Assembly (NCBI GenBank): GCA_003116975.1
Contig: BGKB01000095.1
Coordinates: 247,222-311,221 of the forward strand
Source: Aurantiochytrium sp. KH105
Taxonomy: Eukaryota; Sar; Bigyra; Thraustochytrida; Thraustochytriidae
Direction: 5' to 3'
Length of the DNA: 64,000 nt
The translations under genes were made by a program, and so were the position numbers. Position 1 is the first letter of the stretch. Each line of letters begins with the position of its first letter. Below, one piece after another: positions 38,428-48,102 of this stretch. The notes under the pieces were generated by a model, which saw only the letters and a list, made by a program, of their open reading frames with translations, did no database searches and was not told the origin of the DNA.

Positions 38428-41400
38428 CTAGCTTTCAATAATTTGGGGCCACATCGCGCGAAACTCCTTGCGCTTCTCCTTGATGATCCATTGCACAAGT
38501 TCTGTGTAAAGAAATTCAGGCTTAACATCCCATGCACGAAACAGCGCCTTACGGGAGACAATGGCCTCACCTCTCCGCGGCCCACGCTCCAAGGCTCGCT
38601 GCAGCGCTTGCACCCTGACGTCATGGACCTTTCGCGTCATGTATGCCGATGGGACAACGAGCCAATCCTTGAGGTCACCGAAAACGGGCAACACCTTTCC
38701 TTCAAGAAGAGCTCGGCCAAACCATCGCGCGCGATCGCGCATCTCCTCGGCCGTTGAGGAAGGAAAGGTCACCCACTGCACCGGAAGCTTCCAGCGTCGC
38801 GGACCAAACAACGGGTGAACACAGGCCACAAGGGTGTCCCGACCTTGCTCGTACGAGGGCGGAGGGTGCTCCAGGACGCTCGAGAGCGAGCACTGCTCGG
38901 TGCCCTGCGAAAGGGAGAACAGCCACGAAGGATCGACCTCGGTGACCTGTCGCATGTAGTGCAGAGACTCGCGTGGAGCTCGGTCTGGGCCGTCCGCATC
39001 CTCGTCCTCCATATCGGCATCAGGCATTGCGTTGCGCTGCGTCTGTTCCACTGCATCGACATGCCCATACACGACAAACTCGGGAAGCGGGCCATCGGCA
39101 TCCATGAGGTTGCTCTGCGCCCCAATGAAGAGAGGTACATCGACGCTCATGCTACACGAGACGTACGGCCAACGCTTCTTCTTGAGCCGAAACCCATAGG
39201 CATCCGCAACGCTGCGCGCTTCGTCGCGCGTCATTTTTCGCGCCACCTGATCTAGATACCCCGCCGTCACAATTTGTCGCAGGTACACAATATCCGCGCG
39301 CTTGGGCGGCGCAAGGGGACCGCGCAGGTCGGCCGACATGGCTCGTGTCTGCGCGAAATCCATGCGGGCGCTGCCGCCCTCCTCGTCCGAATCAGTCTCG
39401 TCTGCCGAGTCTTCATCGTCAGAAGAAGGTTCCCTGTCAGCAAGAGCAGCCACCCGCATCTTGGCAACAATATTGGCGAGCTGCTGACGCAGCTGCATTT
39501 GCTCTCGCATCGTCTTGGCATGCAAAAAGTGCTCCTTGCAAAACTTGTCCGTCTTTCGGCCGCTTTGCATCGTTGCAGTGTGCGCATAAGCGCCGTGCGC
39601 GATGAGGAGGCCGACGACGTCGCTCGTGGCATTGAACCACTTGGCCTTGACCTTTTTCGCCTGTTCGCGAAGCTCTCGTTTGCGCTCGTCCTCTGCAGAC
39701 TGTGCTGCGCTATCCTTGCGCTCGGTCGTCTTATCCGCATCCTCGTCATTGTTGTCCTCGGTTTTACCCAGCGCGGCAGACGACTTGCCCTCGTCAATAT
39801 TTTGGTGGTGCATAAAGGGCTCCTGCAAACTTAGCGCGGCGGCGACGCACAAGACGTAACCCAGACGCCGCAAGGGCTGCTCGGTGTCGCAGGCTGCCAC
39901 GGCGAGCATTTTTGCAAGACGAGCTCGCACCGGAAAGTGAGTCATTCGCCGACCAAGAGGCGTGATCGCGGTACGCGCCTTTGCGCTTCCTAGGCGAGCA
40001 ATCTCGCCGCGCTTTATTGCCTTTTTGATCAGCGCACCGAGCTGCACGAGCCGGGATTCTGCCGACTGAATTGCAAGAGTGTCCGGGGCAGAGGGGAACG
40101 GAAAGGACTCGACATCTTCGATGCCCAGCGTCTTCATGTACAAAATGACATCCTCGATAGGGAGACGTTCAACCTCGGGCCTGCCAAAGGCCTCGAATTG
40201 GTCGTTAAACACTGCAGAGGAGTACAAACGATAGCAATGGCCGGGGCCAGTGCGGCCGCCGCGACCCATGCGCTGATTTGCAGACGCCTGCGAGATCCAG
40301 CCGATCTCAAAGCGGGAAGTTCCGCTGTACTGATCATGCACCTTGCGTTTTTCGCGTCCGCAGTCAACTACGTAGCGAATGCCCGGAATCGTCACGGAGG
40401 TCTCTGCGACATTGGTAGCCACAACAATAAGACGGTGGCCGGCAGGTACGTCTTGGAAGACTTGCATTTGTTGCGCCGTAGGCAGTCGCGAGTACAGGGG
40501 CAATACATGCACGGGTGGGTGCGTCGCCTCTTGCGTGGCATTGATCCGGGACGCGGCGGCCTTGATGCGAGCTGTTGCAGACGTGCTGACAACCTTGGGC
40601 GGGGCATCGCCCTTCTTTGCCTCTGTGTCAGCCTCATCACTACTACTCAAAGCAGCGTTCTCCGCGTCGTCGTCGTCATCGTCGCTATCAATGTCACTGT
40701 AGTCAATGTCTTCCTCATTCTCCTCGGTCGCAGCCGCCGCGGTGCCATCGCTGCTCTTGGTTTCCGATTCGGGTTTGCTTGCGTCGACGGACTTTGCTTC
40801 AACGGGAGCTTGCTCTGAAAGAGGAACAATCGCTTTGCCCTTGTTAAACTTGTCCCGAAGTTGCTTCACCATCCAGTCAATCTCGCGCTGGCCCGTGAGG
40901 AAGACGAGAACAGCGCCTGCAGGCAGACGACGGTGCACTGCGCACGTCTTTTTAAAGGCCGCGGCAAGATAATTACGCGTCTCCGTGCGCCGGCTGAAAT
41001 GGGTCGTGACAGGGTACTGGCGTGCCTCGACCTTGATGACCGGCGGTGAAATTGTTGTAAAGAGCCGTGGGTTCCGAGCAAAGTCGTCTACGCGCAAAGT
41101 CGCAGACATGATCACGACACGCAGAGGGTATACGTTGGGCAAAGACTTGTCCTTGTAGATCTCCTGACGCAGTGGAATGATGCGCGACAAAAGACCGAGA
41201 AGGATATCCGTGTTCAGATTGCGCTCGTGCGCCTCGTCCAGAACAATGACCGAGTATTTCCGCAAAAGTAAATCTTCCCGAGCTTCGCGTAAGAGCACAC
41301 CGTCTGTCATAAACTTGAGACGCGTCTTGGCATTCACGGTGCGCGAGTCATGACGGATCTGGTATCCCACAAACTTGGCATGGTCTCCCAGCTCAGAAGA

Positions 41401-42519
41401 CACGCGTTCCGCCATGCTTACTGTCGCCACGCGTCGAGGCTGCGTGACGGCGATGAGACCATGAAGTTCCGCGCTTGGAGCGCTCGGGCAACCGAAGCCG
41501 GCTTCAAAGAGAAATTGAGGAACTTGGGTCGTTTTGCCCGAACCTGTCTCACCGCACAACACCGTGACGGCATTGCGATTAATTGCTTCCATGATCTCCT
41601 GCTCCATCATGCTCACTGGAAGCTTCGCACGACTTGTGCTCGTATCAGGGGATCGATTGACGCGCACAACAAAGTTTTTCTTGCCCTCAGAGTCCGCCTC
41701 GGCCGTCGCTGATGACGAAGACTTGGCCGTCTGCGTTTCCTTTTGAGGCTGAAGAACCTGGTCGCCGCTAGATTTTGCGTCATTTTGAGATTCGCTTTCA
41801 GAGGCGGAGATTTTGACGTCGCCTGGGCTCTCTGTTTGATCCTTGTCACTGTTGCTCTCGACGCCCTTCTGCTTTTCTTTCGCCTCGCTCTGCTCGCTCT
41901 CGTCCTCACTGCTGCTGGAATCGTCCTTGGCCACGACCTTGAGGCGCGCGCCGATGTCCTCGGCGGTGTCATTGTCGTCTGCTGCCGTTTTGGCACGTTT
42001 GGCCCGCGCACGTTTCTTCCGCCTTGTCTTACTGACCGCTGTCGTGGGCAGGTCCGCACCTACAGCGTCCTGAATACCACTCCGTTCAAGACGCAGGTCC
42101 ATGCGCAGACGATCGCGGTGCGTCTCTTTCGCCCCCATGGCTGAGCTGGAGACGAGCAGACCTTGCTCTTGGGGCGTGAGCTGGTTCGCGGCAAGGGCGG
42201 CGAGGAGTTCCTTTCTTCTCTCCTTCTTGCGTTTATCCTCGTCAATCTTGGCGAGCTGTTTGCGTTTACGCTTGGTCACCTTTTGCACTTCATGGTATTC
42301 CTCGGCACCCCGTGTGCGTCGCTTGAAAGAAGGAACTGCATTATCAGGGCGCTTGGCAGGAAGGGTATCCGGGGTGAACTTGGGCTTGAGCTTGCGTTCA
42401 CGCTTTTCGGCTTCGGTAAGGCGCTTTCGTTCTGTCAAAAGAGCGCCGCCAGATTCGATGTTTTCGCCAAGCTCTGCGAGCAGCTCGGCAGAAAGCACGC
42501 CGTCATTGTTGTCGGTCAT
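38428..42519 (-). CDS. DHX37: DEAH-box RNA helicase DHX37/Dhr1 (Ecm16), U3 snoRNP release factor
   Basis: 1,363 residues. Walker A GETGSGKT at 323-330, DEAH at 428-431, SAT at 472-474, then the Ski2-like/DEAH motif VI region MGRGGRTGPGHCYRLY, the winged-helix/ratchet portion (LPIEDVILYMKTLGIEDVESFPFP) and the OB-fold end (HPLFGPRRWKLPVQWV). The LPIEDVILYMK..GI and FPFPSAPD blocks and the long basic/acidic N-terminus are specific to DHX37/Dhr1, which unwinds U3 snoRNA from pre-18S rRNA in the nucleolus. An acidic insert (about 600-640, DSDDDDDD) lies between the two RecA domains, as in other Dhr1 proteins. ATG at 42519 is the first. Confidence 0.94.
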   Translation of the reverse strand: MTDNNDGVLSAELLAELGENIESGGALLTERKRLTEAEKRERKLKPKFTPDTLPAKRPDNAVPSFKRRTRGAEEYHEVQKVTKRKRKQLAKIDEDKRKKERRKELLAALAANQLTPQEQGLLVSSSAMGAKETHRDRLRMDLRLERSGIQDAVGADLPTTAVSKTRRKKRARAKRAKTAADDNDTAEDIGARLKVVAKDDSSSSEDESEQSEAKEKQKGVESNSDKDQTESPGDVKISASESESQNDAKSSGDQVLQPQKETQTAKSSSSATAEADSEGKKNFVVRVNRSPDTSTSRAKLPVSMMEQEIMEAINRNAVTVLCGETGSGKTTQVPQFLFEAGFGCPSAPSAELHGLIAVTQPRRVATVSMAERVSSELGDHAKFVGYQIRHDSRTVNAKTRLKFMTDGVLLREAREDLLLRKYSVIVLDEAHERNLNTDILLGLLSRIIPLRQEIYKDKSLPNVYPLRVVIMSATLRVDDFARNPRLFTTISPPVIKVEARQYPVTTHFSRRTETRNYLAAAFKKTCAVHRRLPAGAVLVFLTGQREIDWMVKQLRDKFNKGKAIVPLSEQAPVEAKSVDASKPESETKSSDGTAAAATEENEEDIDYSDIDSDDDDDDAENAALSSSDEADTEAKKGDAPPKVVSTSATARIKAAASRINATQEATHPPVHVLPLYSRLPTAQQMQVFQDVPAGHRLIVVATNVAETSVTIPGIRYVVDCGREKRKVHDQYSGTSRFEIGWISQASANQRMGRGGRTGPGHCYRLYSSAVFNDQFEAFGRPEVERLPIEDVILYMKTLGIEDVESFPFPSAPDTLAIQSAESRLVQLGALIKKAIKRGEIARLGSAKARTAITPLGRRMTHFPVRARLAKMLAVAACDTEQPLRRLGYVLCVAAALSLQEPFMHHQNIDEGKSSAALGKTEDNNDEDADKTTERKDSAAQSAEDERKRELREQAKKVKAKWFNATSDVVGLLIAHGAYAHTATMQSGRKTDKFCKEHFLHAKTMREQMQLRQQLANIVAKMRVAALADREPSSDDEDSADETDSDEEGGSARMDFAQTRAMSADLRGPLAPPKRADIVYLRQIVTAGYLDQVARKMTRDEARSVADAYGFRLKKKRWPYVSCSMSVDVPLFIGAQSNLMDADGPLPEFVVYGHVDAVEQTQRNAMPDADMEDEDADGPDRAPRESLHYMRQVTEVDPSWLFSLSQGTEQCSLSSVLEHPPPSYEQGRDTLVACVHPLFGPRRWKLPVQWVTFPSSTAEEMRDRARWFGRALLEGKVLPVFGDLKDWLVVPSAYMTRKVHDVRVQALQRALERGPRRGEAIVSRKALFRAWDVKPEFLYTELVQWIIKEKRKEFRAMWPQIIES

Positions 42520-43509
42520 TTCCGTTGCTGTCTGCGATATACCAACTCCAAGAGAGAGTGGGGTCGGTCGCCGCAGGTTTTACTCAATGACAGGGTTCTG
42601 GCTTTTTGCAGTGTCTTTTGCAAATATCGAATCGATTCGTTTCTTTCCGAAAAGCTGACGACGGAACCCGCAATGTCGAGCTTCTGCCTCTGCTCTCCCC
42701 CCTCTTCTTCTCTTTTCCAATGCACAGGAAAAGGAAACCTTGGGAGTTCGCGAGCTCGCGACGCTGTTTCTTGCAAAGTCCTCCACGGGCTGCTGGCTGG
42801 CGCTGGCTGACCTCGCTCTCAAGAGCCACGCAAAAAGCCCGACTTTCTCCTCCTCCCGCTCGAGACCCGGCCCGAGCAGGGCAAGACGGACGGGGTCCTG
42901 GTCCGCACCCCGTCTCGCAGCGCCGTCCGTCGAGGTCCCACGAGCTCGCTTCGCGCGACTGCCTCCCGTCCGGTTCTGCGTGCAACAACCAGTCGCTGTC
43001 GCGGGCGGGGCGCGGGCGTGTAAAGAGACCCAACGTAGCGACGCACAGAATAGGCCGGATATTCAAAAATCCTCTCCGTCCTCCTCGCGCCGTTGACCGG
43101 CAGAACAAAGCAGACTACGATCCATCGAAGCCGCCCCGAGCCGAGCCGAGCCGATCCGGTCCGGGCAGGGCAGGCCTCCGCGCGCCGCCGCCGCCGCCGC
43201 CGCCGCCATCCGCGCGCCGCCGCCGCCGCCGCCCTCCCGCGCGCGCGCCGAGGCTGCTGCCCCGCGGAAGGAGCCGAAAGCCTTGCCTCATTGACCAGGG
43301 CGGTGCCACGTCAACCTGAGCGGCTTCGGCTACTATACTACTACTACGAGGGGCCAGCGAGGAGGGAGAAGCGTCGCGAGGCTCGCGACGCCATCCAGAT
43401 AGACAGCTAGCTCCTCGGCTAGCTGCTCCGCCGGGCGCCAGCAGCGCTCGTTGTCTCCGTCGTCGTCTCCTCTTCGTTCGTTCGTTCGTTCGTTGCAAGT
43501 TGAGCCACC
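42520..43509. other. Divergent intergenic region with CCG repeats
   Basis: 5' ends of the DHX37 and gamma-COP genes. It contains CCG/GCC runs (43178-43236), a CTACTATACTACTACTACG stretch (43329-43348) and (GTTC)n at 43476-43494, 16 bp before the gamma-COP ATG. No gene was recognised. Confidence 0.55.
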
Positions 43510-46245
43510 ATGAGTGAGGTGAACAGCTTTGGCGGCAAGGACAAGGACAAGGTCAAGGCGGAAGACGAGGACGCCATTCCCTCGCCCTTTGTGGGCGTGG
43601 AAAAGTCGCAGGTCCTTCAGGAGGCCGGGGCGGCCTTTAACGACCCGCAGGTGGTCAAGCTCTCGCCGTCGAAATGCTGCCTGCTCATCACCAAGCTGCT
43701 CTTTCTGCTGTCGCAAGGCGAAACCTTTGAAGGCCGCGATGCGGAGACGGTGTTTTTCGCAGTGACGAAGCTCTTCCAGAGCCAAAATACCGCCCTGCGC
43801 CGCATGACTTACCTTTTCATCAAGGAAGTCGCCGAGTCCACGGATCCGGAAAATGTGATTATCGTGATCCAGAGTCTGACCAAGGACATGAACAGCGACG
43901 TCGACCTGTACCGCGCCAATGCGATCCGCGTGCTGTGTAAGATCATTGACGCCTCTATCCTTGGCCAGATCGAACGCTACATCAAGCAGGCTCTCGTGGA
44001 CCGCAACCCGCTCGTCTCGGCGTCTGCCCTGATTTGCGGAAATCAGATGGCGGTGGACAGCGACAAACGCGAAGTTGTCCGGCGATGGGTGAACGAAGTC
44101 CAGGAAAGCGTCAACTCGCGCGCCGAGATGGTGCAGTACCACGCGCTGGCCCTGCTGTACGCCAGCAAGTCGCACGACCGGCTAGCGATCGGGCGCATCG
44201 TCCAGCAGTACTCAAAGGGATCTTTGAACTCGCCACTGGCCATGTGCCTCCTCGTGCGCTACACGTCAAAGCTCTTGCACGAGGATATGAGCGCAACCAA
44301 CTCGCGAGCTGCCTACGAGTTTTTGGAAAACTGTCTGCATCACAGACACGAGATGGTCATTTACGAGGCTGCGCGTGCCATGTGCCGCTTGCCCGAGGCC
44401 GCGCCGCAGGATATCATGCCGGCCATCACCGTGCTTCAGCTCTTTCTGAGCTCGCCCAAGCCATCGCTTCGGTTCGCGGCGGTCCGCACCCTCAACGAGG
44501 TCGCCATGAAGCATCCCAATGCGGTGACCCGCTGCAACGAGGATATGGAGGGCCTCATTGGCGACGCGAACAAGAGCATCGCCACCTTGGCCATCACTAC
44601 ACTGCTCAAAACGGGCTCCGAAGGCGGCATTGATAAGCTCATGAAACAGATCGCTGGCTTCATGTCCGACATTGGTGACGAATTCAAAATCGTCGTCGTC
44701 CGTGCGGTCCGTGCACTCTGCCTCAAATATCCGAACAAGCAGCGCGTCATGCTCAACTTTTTGAGCAACATTCTGCGCGAGGAGGGCGGCTTTGACTTTA
44801 AAAAGGTCATTGTCGACTCCATTCTGCACCTGATTGAAAAGATCCCTCAGTCCAAGGAAGCTGCCCTCTTCCACCTTTGTGAGTTTATCGAGGACTGCGA
44901 GTTCAATTCTCTCAGTGCCCAGATTTTGCACGTGCTCGGAGAGATGGGCCCCACGACAACGCACCCGGCAAAGTTCATTCGCTTCATTTACAACCGCGTC
45001 ATTCTCGAGAACGCTCACGTCCGGGCCGCAGCGGTGACGGCTCTTGGCAAGTTCGGCAGCCAGGTCGAGGACCTGACGGAGAGCATCATCATTCTTCTTG
45101 AGAGCAGTCTGCAGGATGACGATGACGAAGTCCGCGACCGCGCCACTGTCAGCCTTTCCATCCTGAAAAAGGTTCGCGATGGCGAGCCCACTTCCAAGAC
45201 GGTCCTTGTCGACCCACTCCCCATGAGCGAGAACGCTCTGATGCGCTCGCTCGAGATTTACCAAAAGCGTCCCGCACCCGGTCCGCTCAGTTTCGACGCC
45301 CTTCCCGTGGTCGAAGATGCTCTTCCTGCCCGGGCCGAAGATGGCGGTGACGCCTCTGGCTTTGACGCTGGTGGCGCAGACAGCGGCGCTGGCGATCTTG
45401 GCGGTGTCTCGGAACCAACCCCGGTCCCCACGCGCGAGGAGAACTACGCCGAGGAGCTCCTCAATATGCCCGAGTTCGCCAACCTCGGTGCACTCTTCAA
45501 ATCCTCGCGGCCAGAACAGCTCACGGAGAGCGAGACAGAGTACCTGGTCACGTGCGTCAAGCATATCTTTGCCGAGCACGTTATCTTTCAGTTCAATGTC
45601 ACAAACACGATCGACGATCAGCTTCTCAAGGATGTCTCTGTGGTCATGGAAGATGCCGAAAACGACGCCTGGGCGCCTATCATGACCAAGTCGATCGACA
45701 CGCTGAAATACAATGTTCCAGCTCCCGTGTATGTGCTTATGCAGCGGCCAGAGGACTCATACCAGGCCACCTTTTCTGTCGAACTTCAGTTCAAGGTCCT
45801 CGAGTGCGATCCGAAGACGGGCGAAGCCTTTGACCCCGACGATGAGGGCGCCGAGGAGGATTACCCTGTTGAGGACCTCGAACTCGGTACAACGGACTTT
45901 ATCGCTCGCGTTCAGATCAACAACTTCAAGTCTTCCTGGGAAACTGTGGGCAAGGCCAACGAGGTTCTTGAGAAGTTCGAGTTGCCTCAGTACAAGACGC
46001 TCAAGGAGGCCATTACTGCCGTCATTGACTTTCTTGGTCTGCGTGCCTGCGAGGGGACCGATTCGATTCCGCACAACGCCGATGCGCACAACGTTCTGCT
46101 CTCTGGAACCTTTATCGGCGGTGCCAAGGTACTTGCCCGAACTGCCTTCTCCATCTCGCCGAGCGGTGGATCCATCAACCTCAAGATTGCCGTGCGCTCT
46201 GACGACCCGGCTGTCCCAGAGCTTGTCATGGAGTGCATCCAGTAA
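43510..46245 (+). CDS. COPG: Coatomer subunit gamma (gamma-COP, Sec21)
   Basis: 911 residues. The adaptin-type N-terminal solenoid begins VEKSQVLQEAGAAFNDP and contains the highly conserved PSKCCLLITKLLFLL, LTKDMNSDVDLYRANAIRVLCKI and NPLVSASALICG blocks of gamma-COP. A Pro/Gly/Asp hinge around 600-650 is followed by the appendage (beta-sandwich plus platform) to the C-terminus, ending in LVMECIQ. Length agrees with the family (about 870-935). Gamma-COP is part of the F-subcomplex of COPI, which coats Golgi-to-ER vesicles and binds Arf1 and dilysine cargo. The start has a good context (CCACCATGA). The gene lacks introns. Confidence 0.97.
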   Translation: MSEVNSFGGKDKDKVKAEDEDAIPSPFVGVEKSQVLQEAGAAFNDPQVVKLSPSKCCLLITKLLFLLSQGETFEGRDAETVFFAVTKLFQSQNTALRRMTYLFIKEVAESTDPENVIIVIQSLTKDMNSDVDLYRANAIRVLCKIIDASILGQIERYIKQALVDRNPLVSASALICGNQMAVDSDKREVVRRWVNEVQESVNSRAEMVQYHALALLYASKSHDRLAIGRIVQQYSKGSLNSPLAMCLLVRYTSKLLHEDMSATNSRAAYEFLENCLHHRHEMVIYEAARAMCRLPEAAPQDIMPAITVLQLFLSSPKPSLRFAAVRTLNEVAMKHPNAVTRCNEDMEGLIGDANKSIATLAITTLLKTGSEGGIDKLMKQIAGFMSDIGDEFKIVVVRAVRALCLKYPNKQRVMLNFLSNILREEGGFDFKKVIVDSILHLIEKIPQSKEAALFHLCEFIEDCEFNSLSAQILHVLGEMGPTTTHPAKFIRFIYNRVILENAHVRAAAVTALGKFGSQVEDLTESIIILLESSLQDDDDEVRDRATVSLSILKKVRDGEPTSKTVLVDPLPMSENALMRSLEIYQKRPAPGPLSFDALPVVEDALPARAEDGGDASGFDAGGADSGAGDLGGVSEPTPVPTREENYAEELLNMPEFANLGALFKSSRPEQLTESETEYLVTCVKHIFAEHVIFQFNVTNTIDDQLLKDVSVVMEDAENDAWAPIMTKSIDTLKYNVPAPVYVLMQRPEDSYQATFSVELQFKVLECDPKTGEAFDPDDEGAEEDYPVEDLELGTTDFIARVQINNFKSSWETVGKANEVLEKFELPQYKTLKEAITAVIDFLGLRACEGTDSIPHNADAHNVLLSGTFIGGAKVLARTAFSISPSGGSINLKIAVRSDDPAVPELVMECIQ

Positions 46246-46393
46246 TAGTCTTTCGTATAAAACAAAAAGTAACAGAAGAAAACCACCAAGTGCAAACAAA
46301 GTGCCCACCTTCGACCCGAAAATAATAGGCCTATTCTACACCTGCCAATGACTTTTTCGTGCACAGACGGGTGCATGCATTGCGAGACAAGAC

Positions 46394-46426
<33 letters not shown>

Positions 46427-46581
46427 TTTTTTTCAGAAATTCTAGTAAAACTTTGACATGGGACGACTAAAGTTACACTTACCCGCATCAGCACGGCAAA
46501 CGAGATGCAGATGATGCTGGTGAGCTACTCACAATAATTTGCAAAGAAAAGAAGCAGTGGTGACCTGCACTCTTTAAAAAA
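46246..46581. other. Convergent 3' gap with (GCTT)n and TAGGCCTA
   Basis: Between the gamma-COP and JmjC stops. TAGGCCTA at 46326-46333; eight GCTT units at about 46393-46424. No gene. Confidence 0.6.
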
Positions 46582-48102
46582 TCACAATTGGGCCACCTCT
46601 TGCTCATTTGCAGCCATGATCGAAGAGAGAATGCCGTGGCGCGGAGCGACCTGACATGATGTGCACGGGAATTGCTTCGAAAAGATTGGCTCGAACCAGA
46701 AATTGAGCGCAAAGTTAAAAGGGTGGTCGTGCAGTTGCATTTCCTTTGCGTTGCTTTCACTCGGTGAATGAAAACTTGCAGGGCTATCGACCTGATGCCA
46801 AAAGTGGGCCGGCAAGTAGATCATGTCTCCAGCTCTCACCTCGCAGTGCAAGGCTGCAGGGTGCGCGCGCACAGCGTTTGGATCGTCCGCGGCTGTATTT
46901 ACAATGCTCGTGGACGGCATGAGTCTAGTACGGCTTGCGGTGCCTGACGTCTCATTGTACTCGAAAATTGCCTCACGAAGGTAGCCTTCTTCCATCGTTC
47001 CTGGTGCCAGAATGGTGAATCTCTTTATTCCCTCGATCTGAAAAAGGAAATTTTCAAAGGCATCCATGTGAGCACAGCTTGTGGTATTACCTGCAGAAAG
47101 CCACATATTGGCTGCCCTGAGTTGAGGCATACGCGCGGCAAGTGTAGGCACTACCTCGGGTCGGCGTGACTTGACAAGGTGCTGATACTCGATATACTCG
47201 ACTACGGATGCAGAAGGCGTCTTGAGTTTGCTCACAAAATCTCCCAGACGCATTACAGCATTTGCCGGGCGCGTGAGCACCCGCGAGGCATCGAGGAGGC
47301 GCTTTTTTACATGGTCAGGCACAATGGGGCCCTGCGACTCATTCCAGTCTTTAAGGAGCTCTGTACACTCGAACCTACCCCAACCATGCCCTAAACTTTC
47401 GCGCGGCACGACTTTGACGTCAACTTCATCGTCCCAAGAATCTGAATCCTCCCATGGTCGCCATTGCATGGGCCGGCCATGGAGTTCCAGAAATTTGCTT
47501 GCGCCTCCACGCACTACTAGGGGCCTTTGCTTGAGGACAAAATCGTGCAGAAGATCATCGACGCTAAGCGTTTCGGCCTTGGCCTCGCTACATTGCAAAG
47601 GAGTTTCCAACGCATCATGAAGATCAAGCGCAAGTTCTCCTATTGCATTGAGCGAGCCATTTCGTTGGCGTGCAAGACCTGCATGCTCATTGATGAAAGC
47701 CAGGGTCTCATCAACGCTCGCTGCGCAAGATATGGTCGCGTCTGCGCGCGGGACGGTCACTGCGGACCCGCCAAAGACCTCCGCAGCAGCGTCTGGTTCG
47801 AGGAGGCAGTGCGCGTCGGGTTCTGCGCGCGCGAAGAACCGCACCGTGCCGCTGTGTTGCCAGCAGTCTGCGCACGACACAATGCTGATCACCTCTGCGT
47901 CGTCCGCAAAAGCCCGCGCCAGATCCTGTCGAAGTCGCGCGTCCCTCGCACACGCGACGAGGACGACGTGCTTTTCCCGCAGATCGCGCCTAAGAGCAGC
48001 TTCCCACGCAGCCGCACCTCTGGCCAGCGGCAGGAGCCAGGTCGCGAGCGCCAGCGCCAGCGCGGTCCCTAGCGCCCGCGCTCGCGCCGGGGCGCGAGGC
48101 AT
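46582..48102 (-). CDS. JmjC/cupin-8 2-oxoglutarate-dependent dioxygenase of the secretory pathway
   Basis: 506 residues. The N-terminus (MPRAPARARALGTALALALATWLLPLARG) is a signal peptide or anchor. A thioredoxin-like or unknown segment follows (VVLVACARDARL..). The JmjC/cupin_8 domain runs from VRGGAS (about 200) to NFWFEP. Iron ligands are visible: H345-M-D347 (CAHMDAF) and His436 in HFWHQVDS. KRFTIL carries the usual Lys/Thr for 2-oxoglutarate. This gives an Fe(II)/2OG hydroxylase with an intact facial triad. Luminal location, as in animal JMJD8-type proteins, is inferred from the signal peptide. There is no KDEL-type tail (ends EVAQL). Substrate unknown. Convergent with gamma-COP. Confidence 0.83.
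   Translation of the reverse strand: MPRAPARARALGTALALALATWLLPLARGAAAWEAALRRDLREKHVVLVACARDARLRQDLARAFADDAEVISIVSCADCWQHSGTVRFFARAEPDAHCLLEPDAAAEVFGGSAVTVPRADATISCAASVDETLAFINEHAGLARQRNGSLNAIGELALDLHDALETPLQCSEAKAETLSVDDLLHDFVLKQRPLVVRGGASKFLELHGRPMQWRPWEDSDSWDDEVDVKVVPRESLGHGWGRFECTELLKDWNESQGPIVPDHVKKRLLDASRVLTRPANAVMRLGDFVSKLKTPSASVVEYIEYQHLVKSRRPEVVPTLAARMPQLRAANMWLSAGNTTSCAHMDAFENFLFQIEGIKRFTILAPGTMEEGYLREAIFEYNETSGTASRTRLMPSTSIVNTAADDPNAVRAHPAALHCEVRAGDMIYLPAHFWHQVDSPASFHSPSESNAKEMQLHDHPFNFALNFWFEPIFSKQFPCTSCQVAPRHGILSSIMAANEQEVAQL

Noticed and set aside
44266-45579. 437-codon frame antisense to gamma-COP
   Set aside because: Shadow of a strongly conserved coding sequence with GC-rich third positions; no domain recognised in the antisense product.
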